64,000 bases of DNA. It comes from Nematopogon swammerdamellus. Lineage: Eukaryota; Arthropoda; Insecta; Lepidoptera; Adelidae. Below, piece after piece: positions 43,571 to 55,484 of the stretch; the stretch's first letter is position 1; each line of letters starts with the position of its first letter. The notes under the pieces are model-generated. The model searched no databases. It was not told where the DNA came from and saw only the letters and a program-made list of their open reading frames with translations. A program made the translations under genes and the position numbers. The stretch spans positions 744,001 to 808,000 of the forward strand of contig OX336351.1 in the NCBI GenBank assembly GCA_946902875.1. Reading direction: 5' to 3'.

Positions 43571-43949
43571 AAAACCGTCACTCAGGTGGCGTGAGTTGGG
43601 TGCGTCTCGACTCGAGAGTACGCACTGAGCGAGTGAGGGAAGGGCTGAGTGGGGGATCTGCAATTAAGCTGCGGAGCTGAGTGCGTTGGCTTAATGTGCA
43701 TAAATATTGGCCCTCAAAGTTGAGGGATGGCTGCTCCATTTGTACGACAATTGTGTGGTGCTCGGTCTGGTGTTTATAACTGTGTTCTTTAAGTATTCTT
43801 TATTCATCATCCATAGACAGTGTACGTACACTGCACTCGGATTCCACATATTATTAAACATTTAGGATTTACCATAAATATTAAAATAATAAAAGTTATG
43901 TAGAACCGAGATGGTATGAGGATTGTAAAAAACTACAAAAGTCACCACG

Positions 43950-44412
43950 CAACTCGTGCCGTGCGACTAGTGGGCGACCCCTGCGGTGACCCGCGACTTA
44001 GAACAACTGCAACTCCATAGGGACATCGTCGGCTCCCTAAGTGTGTTCTATCGTCTATTTCATGGGGAGGTTCGGAGGAGTTGTTTAACGCGATTCCGGC
44101 GTCCCCATTCCACCTCCGCACTACGCGTACTGGGCAGGGGATGCACCACTACATCCCCTGGATCTACAGAACCAACCGGTTATGTTGATCTTTTATTCAC
44201 AGAACCGGGAAAATGTGGAACGCACTCCCTGCCCATCTATTTCCTCCCAAGTACTGCCTGGGGTTCTTCAAAAGGGGCGTGAAAAGGCTCCTATCTGGCC
44301 GGCATGGCATTCGCAATCCCCGTGTATCACAGAATGTCCATGGGCATCGTTAGACACCTACTTGTAGGTGAAACGATGCCACATGCCGCGCTATCCATAA
44401 AAAAAAAAAACT
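43950..44412 (+). pseudogene. LINE 3'-end fragment (family D), longer copy
   Basis: Begins in a RAVRLVGD-like motif (CGTGCGACTAGTGGGCGACC) and continues through HRDIVGSLSVFYRLFHGE, FTEPGKCGTHSLP-type peptides in shifted frames and GVKRLLSGRHGIRNPR, to a GCGCTATCCATAAAAAAAAA tail. Several frameshifts. Confidence 0.75.
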
Positions 44413-44945
44413 CAACTGTGAAAAATAACGTCAACACGGATAGGTGCAACGACGTGACGTGAGAGAGGACGCGAGACGTTCACGACCAGACCAGGGCGGC
44501 AGCTATCTGACCACTTCATGTGACCGCTGCAAACTTGGATAAATCTGGTTAATCCATGGCATATTTAAACGTACCGTACCTGGGCCGCATGTTAATACCG
44601 ATAGGTAACGTTTTTTATGTGGACGACGTGCCTTTTCACCCGCCACGAACAATATATGATATAATTGGTGTAAGTAAGTACATAGGTGTGCCGTAATTCG
44701 CCTGGGTACTTTTAATCAAGATTACAGCGAGCCTGCGTAAGTAAGTAGGGTATCATCGGCCATCTACACCCATTATCCCTACATCTTGCGCCGCCCGCCG
44801 GCCGCCGTAATGAAGCAACTTTAGCAAAGTAAGAATAATCGCGCATCGGGCAGCTCCCCTCCCGCCTCCCTCCGCCTCCAGCCCGAAAACCATCCAAGGA
44901 GGCCTAACTCCAAGTACTTAACACTTTATTTCAAATTTTCCAAAT
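44413..44945. other. No recognised gene
   Basis: Mixed-composition sequence with a CpG-rich piece (44785-44885: CGCCGCCCGCCGGCCGCCGT). No conserved frame or repeat recognised. Confidence 0.35.
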
Positions 44946-45152
44946 CGAAGTAAGAACATTTCCTTGCCCCTTACTAGTGCTCAAATTGTAACCGACTGGT
45001 TTGATACCACCGTACTGGATGGACGAATCGCATCCTCGGCTGTGTTCTCCTCTAGTCCGGTATAACCAGCAATACAAAGGGAAGTCTCGGGTATGGCACC
45101 TACTCCCCGCTGACTCAGCACCCAATACTGGATTACATAAAATCAGTAAGTC
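44946..45152 (+). mobile_element. SINE family B, 5'-truncated
   Basis: TTCCTTGCCCCTTACTAGTG, GATACCACCGTACTGGATGG, TCCTCTAGTCCGGTATAACC and ACTGGATTACATAAAA. Head missing and part of the tail deleted near 45105. Confidence 0.8.
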
Positions 45153-45513
45153 ACTATTACTTACTTACTCACATTTTTTTGTTTACATTTCGCACCCTCA
45201 GAATAAAACTGTCGTAATTAAGGAATTATAGTTTTGAGATAATTGAGTTTTTCTGAATATTCGACTTTGAATTAATTAATAATGCACAATACTTTCAAAA
45301 ATGTCCTTTATTTTACCAAACTAAAAGTATATTACCCTCCAGAATATTTTACACAAATTCACTGAAAAATAACTGAAAAATGAATTACTACACTTTTGAA
45401 CATAGCTTATTTTTATAATTACGACAGTTTGACACCAACTTTACCTTAGTAAACTTTCACTCGCATACAAAAATAATGTATGCAATCACATTTTCAGAGT
45501 TGTTCCATTTAAT

Positions 45514-45830
45514 TTATTTCAGATTTTTGTAAAAATTGTGATGTTGTTGTGGTATAAGATTTTCCTGGCAAAGGAAATCTTTTATTTTTTCATTGGAAAG
45601 TTTCGGATTTTGTGGGTACGCAGGTTCAAGAGGGACAGGTATGTCATTTGTGTATATTTTCGGTCTACGTGCCATTCTCCTTATATTTTTAATTTATGCC
45701 ACGATTCATCATCGTAGTCGTTCTTGTACATTATATATACACATGAGGAGTGGTTTTTTCTACTTTTAACATTTTAATTTCATTCCATTTCACAGTTTCT
45801 CCTTCTTCGTTCACTTTGAAATTATGGCCT
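45514..45830 (-). pseudogene. Transposase-like C-terminal remnant inside the foldback element
   Basis: The minus strand reads FKVNEEGETVKWNEIKMLKV then EKTTPHVYI. After a one-base shift it reads YKNDYDDESWHKLKI, and after another RRMARRPKIYTNDIPVPLEP, AYPQNPKLSNEKIKDFLCQ and LIPQQHHNFYKNLK before a TAA at 45514-45516. The pattern (W-x-x-I, K-x-Y/F, LYP, IPxxHHxFYxxL at the end) is one I associate with the C-termini of insect transposon-encoded proteins, but I cannot fix the superfamily. The last 20 bases are also in the mirrored arm at 48520. Confidence 0.6.
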
Positions 45831-45879
45831 AACTAGCTTTTGCCCACGGCTTCGCTCGCGTGAAATTCGTATTTCAAAG

Positions 45880-46630
45880 GAAGAAAGTAAGTAACTAAGG
45901 CCGATCTGCGTTAAGGTAAACGATAAACCTTCTCAACTAAAGTAAGTAACTAAGGGCGAGGCCGAAGGCCGAGCTGCGTTCAGGAAGACGATAAACCTAC
46001 TTAAAGAAAGAAAGTAATTGAGGGCGAGGCCGAAGGCCGAGCTGCGTACAGGAAAACTATAAACCTTCTTGAATAAAGTAAGTAACTGAGGGCGAGGCCG
46101 AAGGCCGAGCTGCGTTCAGGAAGACGATGACCTTTTCGAAGAAAGTAAGTAACAGAGGGCGAGGCCGAAGGCCGAGCTGCGTTCAGGAAGACCATAAACC
46201 TTCTCGATGAAAGTAAGTAACTAAGGGTGAGGCCGAAGGCCAAGCTGCGTTCAGGAAGACTATAAACCTTTTCGAAGAAATTAAGTAATAGAGGGCGAGG
46301 CCGAAGGCCGAGCTGCGTTCAGGAAGACTATAAACCTTCTTGATGAAAGTACGTAACTGAGGGCGAGGCCGAAGGCCGAGCTGCGTTCAGGAAGACGATG
46401 ACCTTTTTCGGAGAAATTAAGTAACATAGGGCGAGGCCGAAGGCCGAGCTGCGTTCAGGAAGACCATAAACCTTCTCGATGAAAGCAAGTAACTAACGGC
46501 GAGGCCGAAGGCCGAGCTGCGTTCAGGAAGACTATAAACCTTTTCGAAGAAATTATGTAATTGAGGGCGAGGCCGAAGGCCGAGCTGCTTTCAGGAAGAC
46601 TATAAACCGTCTTGAAGAAAGTAAGTAACT
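45880..46630 (+). repeat. Minisatellite of about 68-70-bp units with GGCCGAAGGCCGAG core
   Basis: About ten units of GAGGCCGAAGGCCGAGCTGC, GTTCAGGAAGACNATAAACC, TTNTCGANGAAAGTAAGTAA. Each unit holds a GGCC GAA GGCC hairpin core. Two more units follow in inverse orientation at 46650-46780. Start and end are inverted: GTATTTCAAAGGAAGAAAGT (45870 on) against ACTTTCTTCTTTTGAAATAC (46775 on). Confidence 0.9.
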
Positions 46631-46802
46631 ATCGCCCATAGTTACCTACTGTCATCGAGAAGGTTTAGCGTCTTCCAGGATACAGCTCGGCCTTCGGGCA
46701 CGCCCTTAGTTACTTACTTTCTTCGAGAAGGACTTCCCGAACGCAGCTCGACCTTCGGCCTCGCCTCAGTTACTTACTTTCTTCTTTTGAAATACGAATT
46801 TC

Positions 46803-46926
46803 TTCTCCCTCTCCCTCTCCCTCTCTCTCTCCCTCTCCCTCTCCCTCTCCCTCTCCCTCTCCCTCTCCCTTTCCCTCTCCCTCTCCCTCTCCCTCTCCCT
46901 CTCCCTCTCCCTCTCCCTCTCCCTTT
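46803..46926. repeat. (CCCTCT)n microsatellite, first array
   Basis: About 20 copies of the hexamer CTCTCC with two minor interruptions. Open frames here (Leu-Pro or Arg-Glu repeats) are artefacts. Confidence 0.95.
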
Positions 46927-47585
46927 TTTTTTTATGGAAACTGTACCGGTTGGCTACATCACCTACATCCGTTATGTCAGCCCATAACACCGGGTGAACT
47001 TGGTGCCACGTCAGTGCTTCCCTTCGGTCGTGCCGGCTACACTGAACTGGACGGAAAACACAAACTATTTACATAGCCGTTTCGGCCGACCTTTCAATCA
47101 GTGCGGTGGTACCAACCCGGGCGGGTTAAGCCCTACCACCTAGTGATATAAGAAGGGAGTCATATCCTCAGCAAAATTAATTTGCGATGTCCGAAATTTC
47201 ACACACGTTCTGGTAATTTATTTAATATTCCTAAAAGTAATTGTAACTACCTTAGTAATGCTTTTCTTAAAGTAATTGTAACTACCTTAGTAATGCTTTT
47301 CTTCTTGTTATTCTCTTTTGACATTTTGTTTACAATAAAATTGTGTATTCTTTAGGTTAGCATTATACTTTTTCTTTTGTTTAAATATTACTACTTATAT
47401 GTTAATGTAATCTTAGCTGGTTTTTAGTTTGTTAAATATTTCATATTAATTGTTTAGTTATGTAATGTACTCGTATGATTAATGAATAAATAAAAAATAA
47501 AAACATCCCTTAGTCGCCTTTTACGACATACACGGGGAGAGATGCAGTGGGGCTATTCTTTTAAAGTACCGGCCCCACACGGTCC
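46927..47585 (-). mobile_element. Chimeric SINE split by a retroposon tail
   Basis: Minus-strand SINE with family A tail and family C head: 46927-47175 and 47507-47585. The gap (about 47176-47506) is an insertion ending AATAAATAAAAAATAAAAA, flanked by CATATCC / CATCCC-like sequence, with an internal 34-base duplication (AAGTAATTGTAACTACCTTA). Confidence 0.78.
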
Positions 47586-47900
47586 CTCTCCCTCTCCCTC
47601 TCCCTCTCCCTCTCCCTCTCCCTCTCCCTCTCCCTCTCCCTCTCCCTCTCCCTCTCCCTCTCCCTCTCCCTCTCCCTCTCCCTCTCCCTCTCCCTCCCCC
47701 TCTCCCTCTCCATCTCCATCTCCATCTCCCTCTCCCTCTCCCTCTCCCTCTCCCTCTCCCTCTCCCTCTCCCTCTCCCTCTCCCTCTCCCTCTCCCTCTC
47801 CCTCTCCCTCCCCCTCTTCCTCTCCATCTCCATCTCCATCTCCCTCTCCCTCTCCTTCTCCCTCCCCCTTCCCATCCCCCTTCCCCCCTCCCTCCTCCCC
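47583..47900. repeat. (CCCTCT)n microsatellite, second array
   Basis: About 50 hexamers with two interruptions of the type CCATCTCCATCTCC and a degenerate C-rich end. It directly abuts the SINE head end (GGCCCCACACGG). Confidence 0.95.
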
Positions 47901-47924
47901 TGCCCCGCCCCCTTTACTGTAATA

Positions 47925-48360
47925 TACACTTAATTTACAGGAAAACGTAAACGAAAATCCCAATCCTTCTAGTTCTCACAGAAAACGCGATGGTACGGAA
48001 CCCTCTTTACGCGAGTTCGACTCAAACTTGACCACTTTTAAAAAAAAATTGTTACCATGGGATATACACTTAATTTACAGGAAAACGTAAACCAAAATCC
48101 CTATCCTTCTAGTTCTCACAGAAAACGCGATGGTACGGAACCCTCTTTACGCGAGTTCGACTCGAACTTGACCACTTTAAAAAAAAAAAATTACCATGGG
48201 ATATACACTTAATTTACAGGAAAACGTAAACGAAAATCCCAATCCTTCTAGTTCCCACAGAAAACGCGATGGTACGGAACCCTCTTTACGCGAGTTCGAC
48301 TCGAACTTGACCACTTTTTTTAAAAATTATGTTACTCCGGGATATACACTACCCATATAC
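47925..48360 (+). repeat. Three tandem copies of a 136-bp unit
   Basis: GATATACACTTAATTTACAG recurs at about 47925 (partial start), 48061 and 48198. Each unit continues AAAACGCGATGGTACGGAAC and ACGCGAGTTCGACTC. The last unit runs into CATATACGAAGTTTCGTCCA and (AACA)n, an RTE/CR1-like 3' tail. Confidence 0.88.
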
Positions 48361-49041
48361 GAAGTTTCGTCCAAATCCGTCCAGCCGTTCAGGCGTGAAA
48401 GAGGAACAAACAAACAAACAAACAAACAAACAAACAAACATACTTTCACATTTATGATATTAAGTGAGATGAGATTGGTCACAGAGAGTTTTAAAATTAA
48501 AAAATCATTGCATGAATTAAATATAAGAACAATTTTTACAAAAATCTAAAATAAATTAAATGAAACAACTCTTAAAATGTGATTGCATAAATTATTTTTG
48601 TATGCGAGTAAAAGTTTACTGAGGTAAAGTTGGTGTCAAACTGTCGTAATTATAAAAATAAGCTATGTGCAAAAGTGTAGTAGGTAATTAATTTTTCAGG
48701 CGAACTTGTAATGTTATTTTTCAGTGAATATGTGTAAAATATTCTGGAGGGTAATATACTTTTAGTTTGGTCAACTAAGGAAATTTTTGAAAGTATTGTG
48801 CATTATTTAATTGTGTTGCAACTGAGAAAAATGTCTAATGTAAAACTGTAGTAATCGTGTTTAGCCACTAGAAAATCATTCGATTGATAGTGCAAAACTG
48901 ACATGACATGAAGCTTGAAAATCGATTAATGCAAAACTGTTGGGGTGAGTATTTTGTTGTAAATTAATTTTTAAGCGTTACGACAATTTTACACGTGAAA
49001 GATATGCACATTTAGATAACAACCTCATACTTACTTGATTT

Positions 49042-51271
49042 TTAACCGACTTCCAAAAAAGGAGGAGGTTCTCAATTCGTCTGTATGTTTTTTTTTATTT
49101 TTTTTTTTATTTTTTATTTTTTTATTTTTTTGTATGTTTGTTACGCGATTTCTCCGTCAATTGAGGGCCGATTTAGAAAATTCTTTTTTTGTTAGTTAGG
49201 TCATACTTCCGAGGTGGTCCCATTTCAATTTTATCGAAATTGGTTGAGTGGTTTTCGTAAAATCAGCATAATACTATAGTGTGTGGTTACCTTCAGCAAA
49301 ACTTGTGATGTGGTCGTATTCGGCAATTTTTAGTTTGATAAATTAGTATGGTGTGTGGTTACCTTCAGCAAAACTTTTGTGATGTGGACTTATTCAGCAA
49401 TTTGCAGTCTGACACATATGGCGAATAATTCTGTACCACTTCAATCGATTTCGATTATTCGATTTCGATTATTCTTTTTTATGTAATATTACTAAAAAGA
49501 ATGAAATAAAAACTGTTTTAAAAAATATTAAACCGATTTCCAAAAAACAAAAAAAAAAAAACTAAAAAAGTATTAAATACCTAATATTTTGAAATTTTCT
49601 CTGTCCTGTTGAAATACATGAATCGATATACTAGTGATACATATTCGGACCCTTGTTTCATGAATATTCTAAATTTGAAATTTTTTATCTTTTCCGACCG
49701 GCGCTTAATTTATTATGGTACCTGGCCAGTACCTACTGTACCGAGTACCATCGAGCTGGTTTGATGATGGAGACAGAAGGTGGCCATAGGAACTCCTAAA
49801 CTACACATGATAAACCCATCGTGTTTGGGCTCGTTGCATTTGTCTTCACGAGAAATTTACTTTAGACCTAAAAGATTCTCAATTCGACGGTATGTTTTCT
49901 TTTTTTGGATGTTTGTTACGCGATTACTCCGTCAATTGTGGGCCGATTTTGAAAATTCTTTTTTTTTTTATTTGAAAGGGGATAACCCTGAGGTTTTTGA
50001 AGTGAAAACTTCTTTAGCGGCTCTTGGCACTTTTTTAGGTGGGTAAAAATGTATAACTCGCGACATCGCGTCAGCGTCATTTTTAAAATGAAACCTTAAG
50101 TCATTGCGTTAAGGGTTAAGTTAGAGTGGCACGGGATCTGCCGGCACCCCCGGAGTGCAACTGTTAAGTAGGGTTCCGTAACACGTTTATGTCTGTCCAT
50201 TCTACTAAGTTCTGCAAAATGAATGTAGGGTTCCGTAACATATGCATGTCTATCCGTTCTACTAAATTTTACAATTTTCAACCAAGGTCCTCCGACGGTT
50301 ATTTTATAATAAAAGTAGGCTTCCGTAACACGTTTATGTCTGTCCATTCTACTAAGTTCTGCAACATCACCTACAACGTCCGTGATGTCAGCCCATAACA
50401 CCAGTGCCATGTCAGTGCTTCCCCCTTTGATCGTGCTGACTACACTGAACTGGTCGGAAAACACAAACTATTTACATAGCCGTTTCGACCGACGTTTAAT
50501 TCAGTGCGGTGGTACCAACCCGGGAAGGTTAAACCCTACCACCAAGTAAGATTACGAGGGAAGGGACTTACAGTTTTACGAGGAATCCGAACCTTGGTCA
50601 GCCTCCAACGGTCAGCGGTCACCCATCTAAGTACTGACCGCACCCAGCGTTGCTTAAAATTCAATAGCGACAGTTGACTGTCTGCACCACTGAGCTATCG
50701 AAGCTGACGTGGTCCTATTTTAATTGGGTCAAGATCGGATTGGAAAGCGAGGCGGAATCGCGAGGCCGAAGGCCGAGCGATTCCGCCGAGTACATTAATA
50801 GCAAAAATTACTAAAAAAAACTGTGAAATAAAAAAAAAGTTTTAAAAAACATAAAACCGACTTCCTAAAAAAAGGAAAACTAAAAAACTATTTAAAAGAA
50901 AAATATAAAAACCGCCTTCAAAAATATATGAAATAAAAACCTAAAAAAAAAAACCAACCCTAGAGTTGAAGGCGGTGCTAAAAAGGCTACACAAATCACA
51001 AAGGATATTATCATCCACTCATGTTTTCTTTCATGCATCATTTTTGCTTGCTTTACAAATCACAAAGGATATTATCATCCACTCATGTTTTCTTTCATGC
51101 ATCATTTTTGCTTGCTTTAGCACCGCCTTCAACTCTAGGGTTCGTTTTTTTTTTTAGGTTTTTATTTCATATATTTTTGAAGGCGGTTTTTATATTTTTA
51201 TTTTAAATAGTTTTTTAGTTTTACTTTTTTTAGGAAGTCGGTTTTATGTTTTTTAAAACTTTTTTTTTTTC
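49042..51271 (+). mobile_element. 2.2-kb composite foldback element, copy 3
   Basis: Same structure as copies 1 and 2 (TTAACCGACTTCC start, embedded minus-strand family A SINE at about 50365-50712, terminal hairpin with the 69-base loop duplication). It is inserted inside the right arm of the 45.2-51.3-kb foldback transposon, whose sequence resumes at 51272 with CAAATTTCAGACATACGACA. Confidence 0.88.
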
Positions 51272-51325
51272 AAATTTCAGACATACGACAGTTTTGTTCT
51301 GAGGGTGCGATTTGTAAAAAAAAAG
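51272..51325. mobile_element. Right terminus of the 45.2-kb foldback transposon
   Basis: ATACGACAGTTTTGTTCTGA then GGGTGCGATTTGTAAAAAAA is the inverse of the left terminus at about 45170-45215. It is separated from its neighbours by the copy 3 insertion. Confidence 0.78.
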
Positions 51326-52260
51326 TTATAATAATATTTTTTTAAATGTACAGCTTTAACAACAAGTACAATTAATTATCTAATTTTAACTAACAGTGAC
51401 TAGTAACTAACAATTAAAATTTTCCACATTATCATTAACCTTACACAATATATCTCATTAACATTATTATTTTAACATTATTATTTACACATATATTATT
51501 AAATAAAAAAAAACAGTTGTGAAAATAGTAAGTTCTGTTTTCACAGCTGTTTTTTTTTTCAGTCCAACTGTTGGATTCGCACATCAGGGTTCCGTATCTA
51601 TCGCGGAGAAATGATTCGTTCGTTCTGTCATACATACGTGCTACATAGGTTCCGGTACACATGTTCCGAATTATTGCAACCGCGCACTGATTAAATTATT
51701 ATTTTAAATACTAACTTTTTAGTGGAACTGATTTATTTCAAGCCGAATTTTACGCGAGCGAAGCAGCAGAAAAAAGGTAGAGTTAGTGACAAGTTCGAGT
51801 GCAGTCTTAGTCCTATAAGAATGCTTAATTAACCTTAATTAAATAAACAATAAATAGTAATATAAGGACATTAATTATTGTAATATTGGTGCTGAGCAAA
51901 CCACCCCTCCTCGGCTCCCCTCAGCGCTGAAGCGTCCAACTTGAAACACTACCGCGCCAGCCAGCTCCATTACGAGTAGGTATCGACTTTCCGACCGCAA
52001 CTTGTCACGGCATTAAAATATTAAAGCGGTGGAATCGCTGAAATTTGAAGTAATTAATTCGCTGAAATATTACACAAGTTCGCAACAGTTTTCGTCGGGG
52101 CCAACAATAAATAATTATATTCGAGAGTGCGGACGGGCGCGGCCCGCGGTAGTGATGTGCCGCTCGCAACATTACCGGGAACAAACAAAGCAACACGCGT
52201 AAAGAAAGACTAGGGTGCAAGAAAAAGTTTCTCTTCAGTGCAGTGTAGCCAGTACAGTAT
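51326..52260. other. No recognised gene
   Basis: AT-rich to 51550, where AACAGTTGTGAAAATAGTAA and TTCTGTTTTCACAGCTGTTT form a short imperfect palindrome (51512-51553). CpG-rich patches occur near 51900 and 52130-52200. No conserved coding frame. Confidence 0.4.
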
Positions 52261-52266
52261 ACAATC

Positions 52267-52667
52267 GGCGGCGGGTGGCCGAGTGGTTTGGGCATCGGAT
52301 TCTCACGCGAGAAGTCCGAGGTTCGAATCCGGTCGGCGTGTACCAATGACTTTTTTCTGACGAAAAAAATTACGTGCATACCTACACATGCTGCTTCACC
52401 GTTCGGAACCGGTGTAAAACTGTAGGTCCCATCCCTTCTTCTTACTAGGTGGTAGGCTCAAATTGTAGCCGACTGGGTTGGTACCACCGTACTGGATGTA
52501 AGATGGCCGCATAGCAGCCTCGGTTGTATTCTCCTCTAGTCCAGTATAGCCAGCTATCCAGGGAAGTCTCCGGTATGGCACGTACCTTCTCGGAGATGAT
52601 ATTGGCTGGTCGAAGCATGTGCTTTGGCCCCTCCGACTCAGCCACCCATATCGGATAACATAAAAAA
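52267..52667 (+). mobile_element. SINE family B, full length with target duplication
   Basis: Flanked by ACAATC at 52261-52266 and 52668-52673. Head GCGGGTGGCCGAGTGGTTTG and GTCCGAGGTTCGAATCCGGT (tRNA-like A and B boxes), core GTAAAACTGTAGGTCCCATC, tail TCTCGGAGATGATATTGGCT to CATATCGGATAACATAAAAA. The best-preserved copy for defining the family. Confidence 0.92.
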
Positions 52668-53464
52668 ACAATCAAACAAAATTAAAAGGTGAATATTCCT
52701 GGTATTACAAAATTAAGCCGTAAAACAATTGTCATAGCTATTTTTATGCAAGTGATGCAAGTCATAAATTTTGGGACAGTCATTCCATGATTTAATCACG
52801 AAAAAAATCAAGGCGGTGAAGACTGTTTTGTGTAAAAGAGAAGAATAAGAAGAAAGAATAGAAGAATATAATAGTCATTTATACAATCGTACATTCAAAA
52901 ACGATGATGGACGATACTGAATATGAATGTGTGTATCCCAATGAAATATTGTTAATGTTATGTTGTGTGTTCTTTATGTCGAAATAGATATCTGAATCTA
53001 AGATAATGTCCTATAACTTTACATTAAGACTAAGTTTACCCATAAAAAAATCTTATAGTTTTATTCCCAGGAGCGTGGCTACGTCCCATCACTAGCGGAC
53101 AGGCGGCGACACAGAATCACATCGAGCGGAAGTGGAATGAAGAAAGCTTATAATGTTTATGAATTTTATTTATAACTGCAGCTACAGTACCCGCGCTGTT
53201 TTCTCGCTGCGCAAGACGCGAACTAAGTACGCAACTAATGTTTCGGAAAGTTTCAAATGCAGAACGAGTGCCGAGTAGGATGCAGATAGTATGAAGAGGC
53301 CCTACCAGTATCCGAAGCCGTGCCAGAACCAATAGTTATAATTATAAATAAGAAGTGCTTCATGGTTCGAATTTCACCTAAAACTGTACCTACGTCTTTT
53401 CCCTTACATTCAGATATTTATTTCGACATAAAGAACACACAACATTAGCATCATTTCAGTGTGG

Positions 53465-53640
53465 TATTTATTTCCTACCAAGTACAGCCTGGGGATTTTC
53501 AAAAGGGGCACGAAAGGGCTCCTGTCAGGCCGCCATGGCATTCGCAATCCCCGTGCATCACAGAATGTCCATGGGCATCGTTAGAAACTTACTTGTAAAC
53601 GATGCTACATGTGTCGCGCTATTCATAAAAAAAAAATGGT
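53465..53640 (+). repeat. LINE 3'-end fragment (family D)
   Basis: TTTCCTACCAAGTACAGCCT, TTTCAAAAGGGGCACGAAAG, TCCTGTCAGGCCGCCATGGC and GTCCATGGGCATCGTTAGAA, then an A-run. Very close to the 44.2-kb copy, including the CATCACAGAATG piece. Confidence 0.78.
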
Positions 53641-55480
53641 TCGTCATAGTTTTTGTTCTGTCCCGTTCAGCAGTGCAATCTGGAAGAACCGGGCAAGAAA
53701 CCATATAGAGATTGTTTTTATATATCTTACATACTAAACTTTAATTACATCAAATACTATCATACGGCATATTACATCTAAGAAAAAAAAACTGGCCAAG
53801 TGGGAGTCGGACTTGCGCACCGAGGTTTCCGTAAGTATCACAATTTTTTTTTTTAAATACGTTTCTTGTATGGGGACCCGCCTTCTTGTATGGGGATTAT
53901 GTGCAACGAGTCAATTATATCTACTATATTATTATATATATATTATATATATATTATAATTAATTATATACACGAGTCAATTATACAAGACTATCCTTGT
54001 CGGAGGAGCCGCAAGGATCCGAATCGAGCGACAATTATCCACCGTTTAGAAGTTCCTGGGCATGGTCTTGAGAGGTGCGGCGTGCGGAGAGAGGAAAGGA
54101 ACAGCGCGCGCGACGCGTGGCTGTACAATCGTACAGTCTAACCTCGGACGTGTGCCTTCCTGTCCTGCGCTGCGTGCCTGTACGCGACGCATGCGCGAGT
54201 TAAGTTTCCACTTGAATAAATTGTCTTTTAAAAACATTTATTTATTTTGAATAATAGTACAAGTGTGAAGACGAGAATGGCCACCGGGCACGGTGGCAGG
54301 TCTTAAATAATAACTGGAAACTGCAAACATGCAGTTCTAGCTAAATGTCTGGGTGGTCCTTCCGCTTGGAAGGTCGACCGTGTGAGCTTGCCAGCTTACA
54401 CCTGCGACAGCCGACAGTGGTCTTCCTGTGGAAAGTGCATAGTGTCTTGTGTAAGGGTTACCCGAGCTACTGCGCCTACACCCTAGTCGAGGAGGATAGC
54501 GCGGAAATGAAGGCTGTGCTGCCGCAAAACCCTGCTGCCCAAGAAGCCTACCCTGCCTGTTCCGAGTCCGATACGAGTAGCTCTCCACACCACGAACGCA
54601 CCGCGCGATCCCCCCAACCCCCCGCATAAAAAGTAGTGGCGCGCGTCTTCGTGGATTGAACTATCTGTATGTTCGGCGCCAAAATCTCTGGCGAAGTGAC
54701 CATTCTGTTCTGCAGGTCCACAGTTCGTGCCCGGTCCTCGTGACGGCTTTTTGCATCGCTCTAGAAAGTTCTGGTGCCGGCCGGGAGGGAGGGGCTGTTT
54801 GCCTTCCAATAACTCGCTGTGTGCTTAATTTTCGTTTGCATTTTTGTTGGTAAAAATCACGGTCGACGGAGAAGTGGTCTCGCCTCGCTAGCGCCAGTCC
54901 AGTGGTTTCCAACTGTTTTCGTCTTAAGCCTCTATCACTCGGGCCATCTGTACCGTAGGATTGATCCATATGAAAAGTTGAAGATAAGTATAGGGAATGT
55001 TCTAGGCTTTCAATCTACAGGATAATCTTTAGTGAACCTCGATGTTGAAACAGCAAGTTTTTTAACTTCGCTCGATAGAGAAAAAAAAATCCAAACATTC
55101 CTCTATTTTTGCGGCAATTTCTATTGTAAAAATATAACGAATTTATGTGTATTTTTTATAATTTTTCTCCAAATACAATTTTATATTCTTTAGCGAAAAA
55201 TTCACAAAGCTAAATGAGCGCGTGACGTCGCATGGAAGAGGCATTTCTGTCAAGCAAGCCCAGCGGGCAACTTCAAGTAGGGACTGTACCTATGTATGAC
55301 GTTTACCTATACATTTCAACGGGATACCTGGCTATTTTTATTTTTAGACAAATTTACAAAATCTGCTATATAATCCATATGACAGCATGACAGCATTAGG
55401 CAATTTTGAACATGTTCTTGAGTCAACGCATTTCTAAAAAAAAATTCGCGGTTTTTCAATGTTTATGTTTTTTTTTATTG
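53641..55480. other. Gene-poor stretch with GC-rich core 54050-54950
   Basis: After a dispersed repeat end (53785-53840) and a (TA)n-rich part, about 900 bases have clearly higher G+C with several overlapping open frames (the longest, 54483-54809, on the minus strand). None resembles a family I know, and codon patterns give no preferred frame. It could be an unannotated exon, an LTR-element piece, or unique non-coding sequence. Confidence 0.35.
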
Positions 55481-55484
55481 AAAA

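Larger units (their letters stand above)
45168..48865. mobile_element. Foldback DNA transposon, left part (right end at 51272-51325)
   Basis: The left end TTTACATTTCGCACCCTCAG (45173 on) and its inner sequence (AATGCACAATACTTTCAAAA, ACCCTCCAGAATATTTTACA, AAACTGTCGTAATTAT-type) are mirrored at 48505-48860. The extreme right end (CTGAGGGTGCGATTTGTAAA) lies at 51293-51312, beyond an inserted 2.2-kb element. The interior holds a transposase remnant, a minisatellite, SINE pieces and CCCTCT arrays. Without the insert it would be about 3.9 kb. Confidence 0.75.

Noticed and set aside
45880..46630. CRISPR array
   Set aside because: Units are contiguous tandem repeats without unique spacers, in animal DNA.
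47542..47963. Ser-Pro- or Gly-Glu-repeat proteins
   Set aside because: Pure by-products of the CCCTCT hexamer array.
54120..54265. Solo LTR (TGTACAATCG ... AGTACA)
   Set aside because: No flanking duplication, primer-binding site or second copy could be seen.
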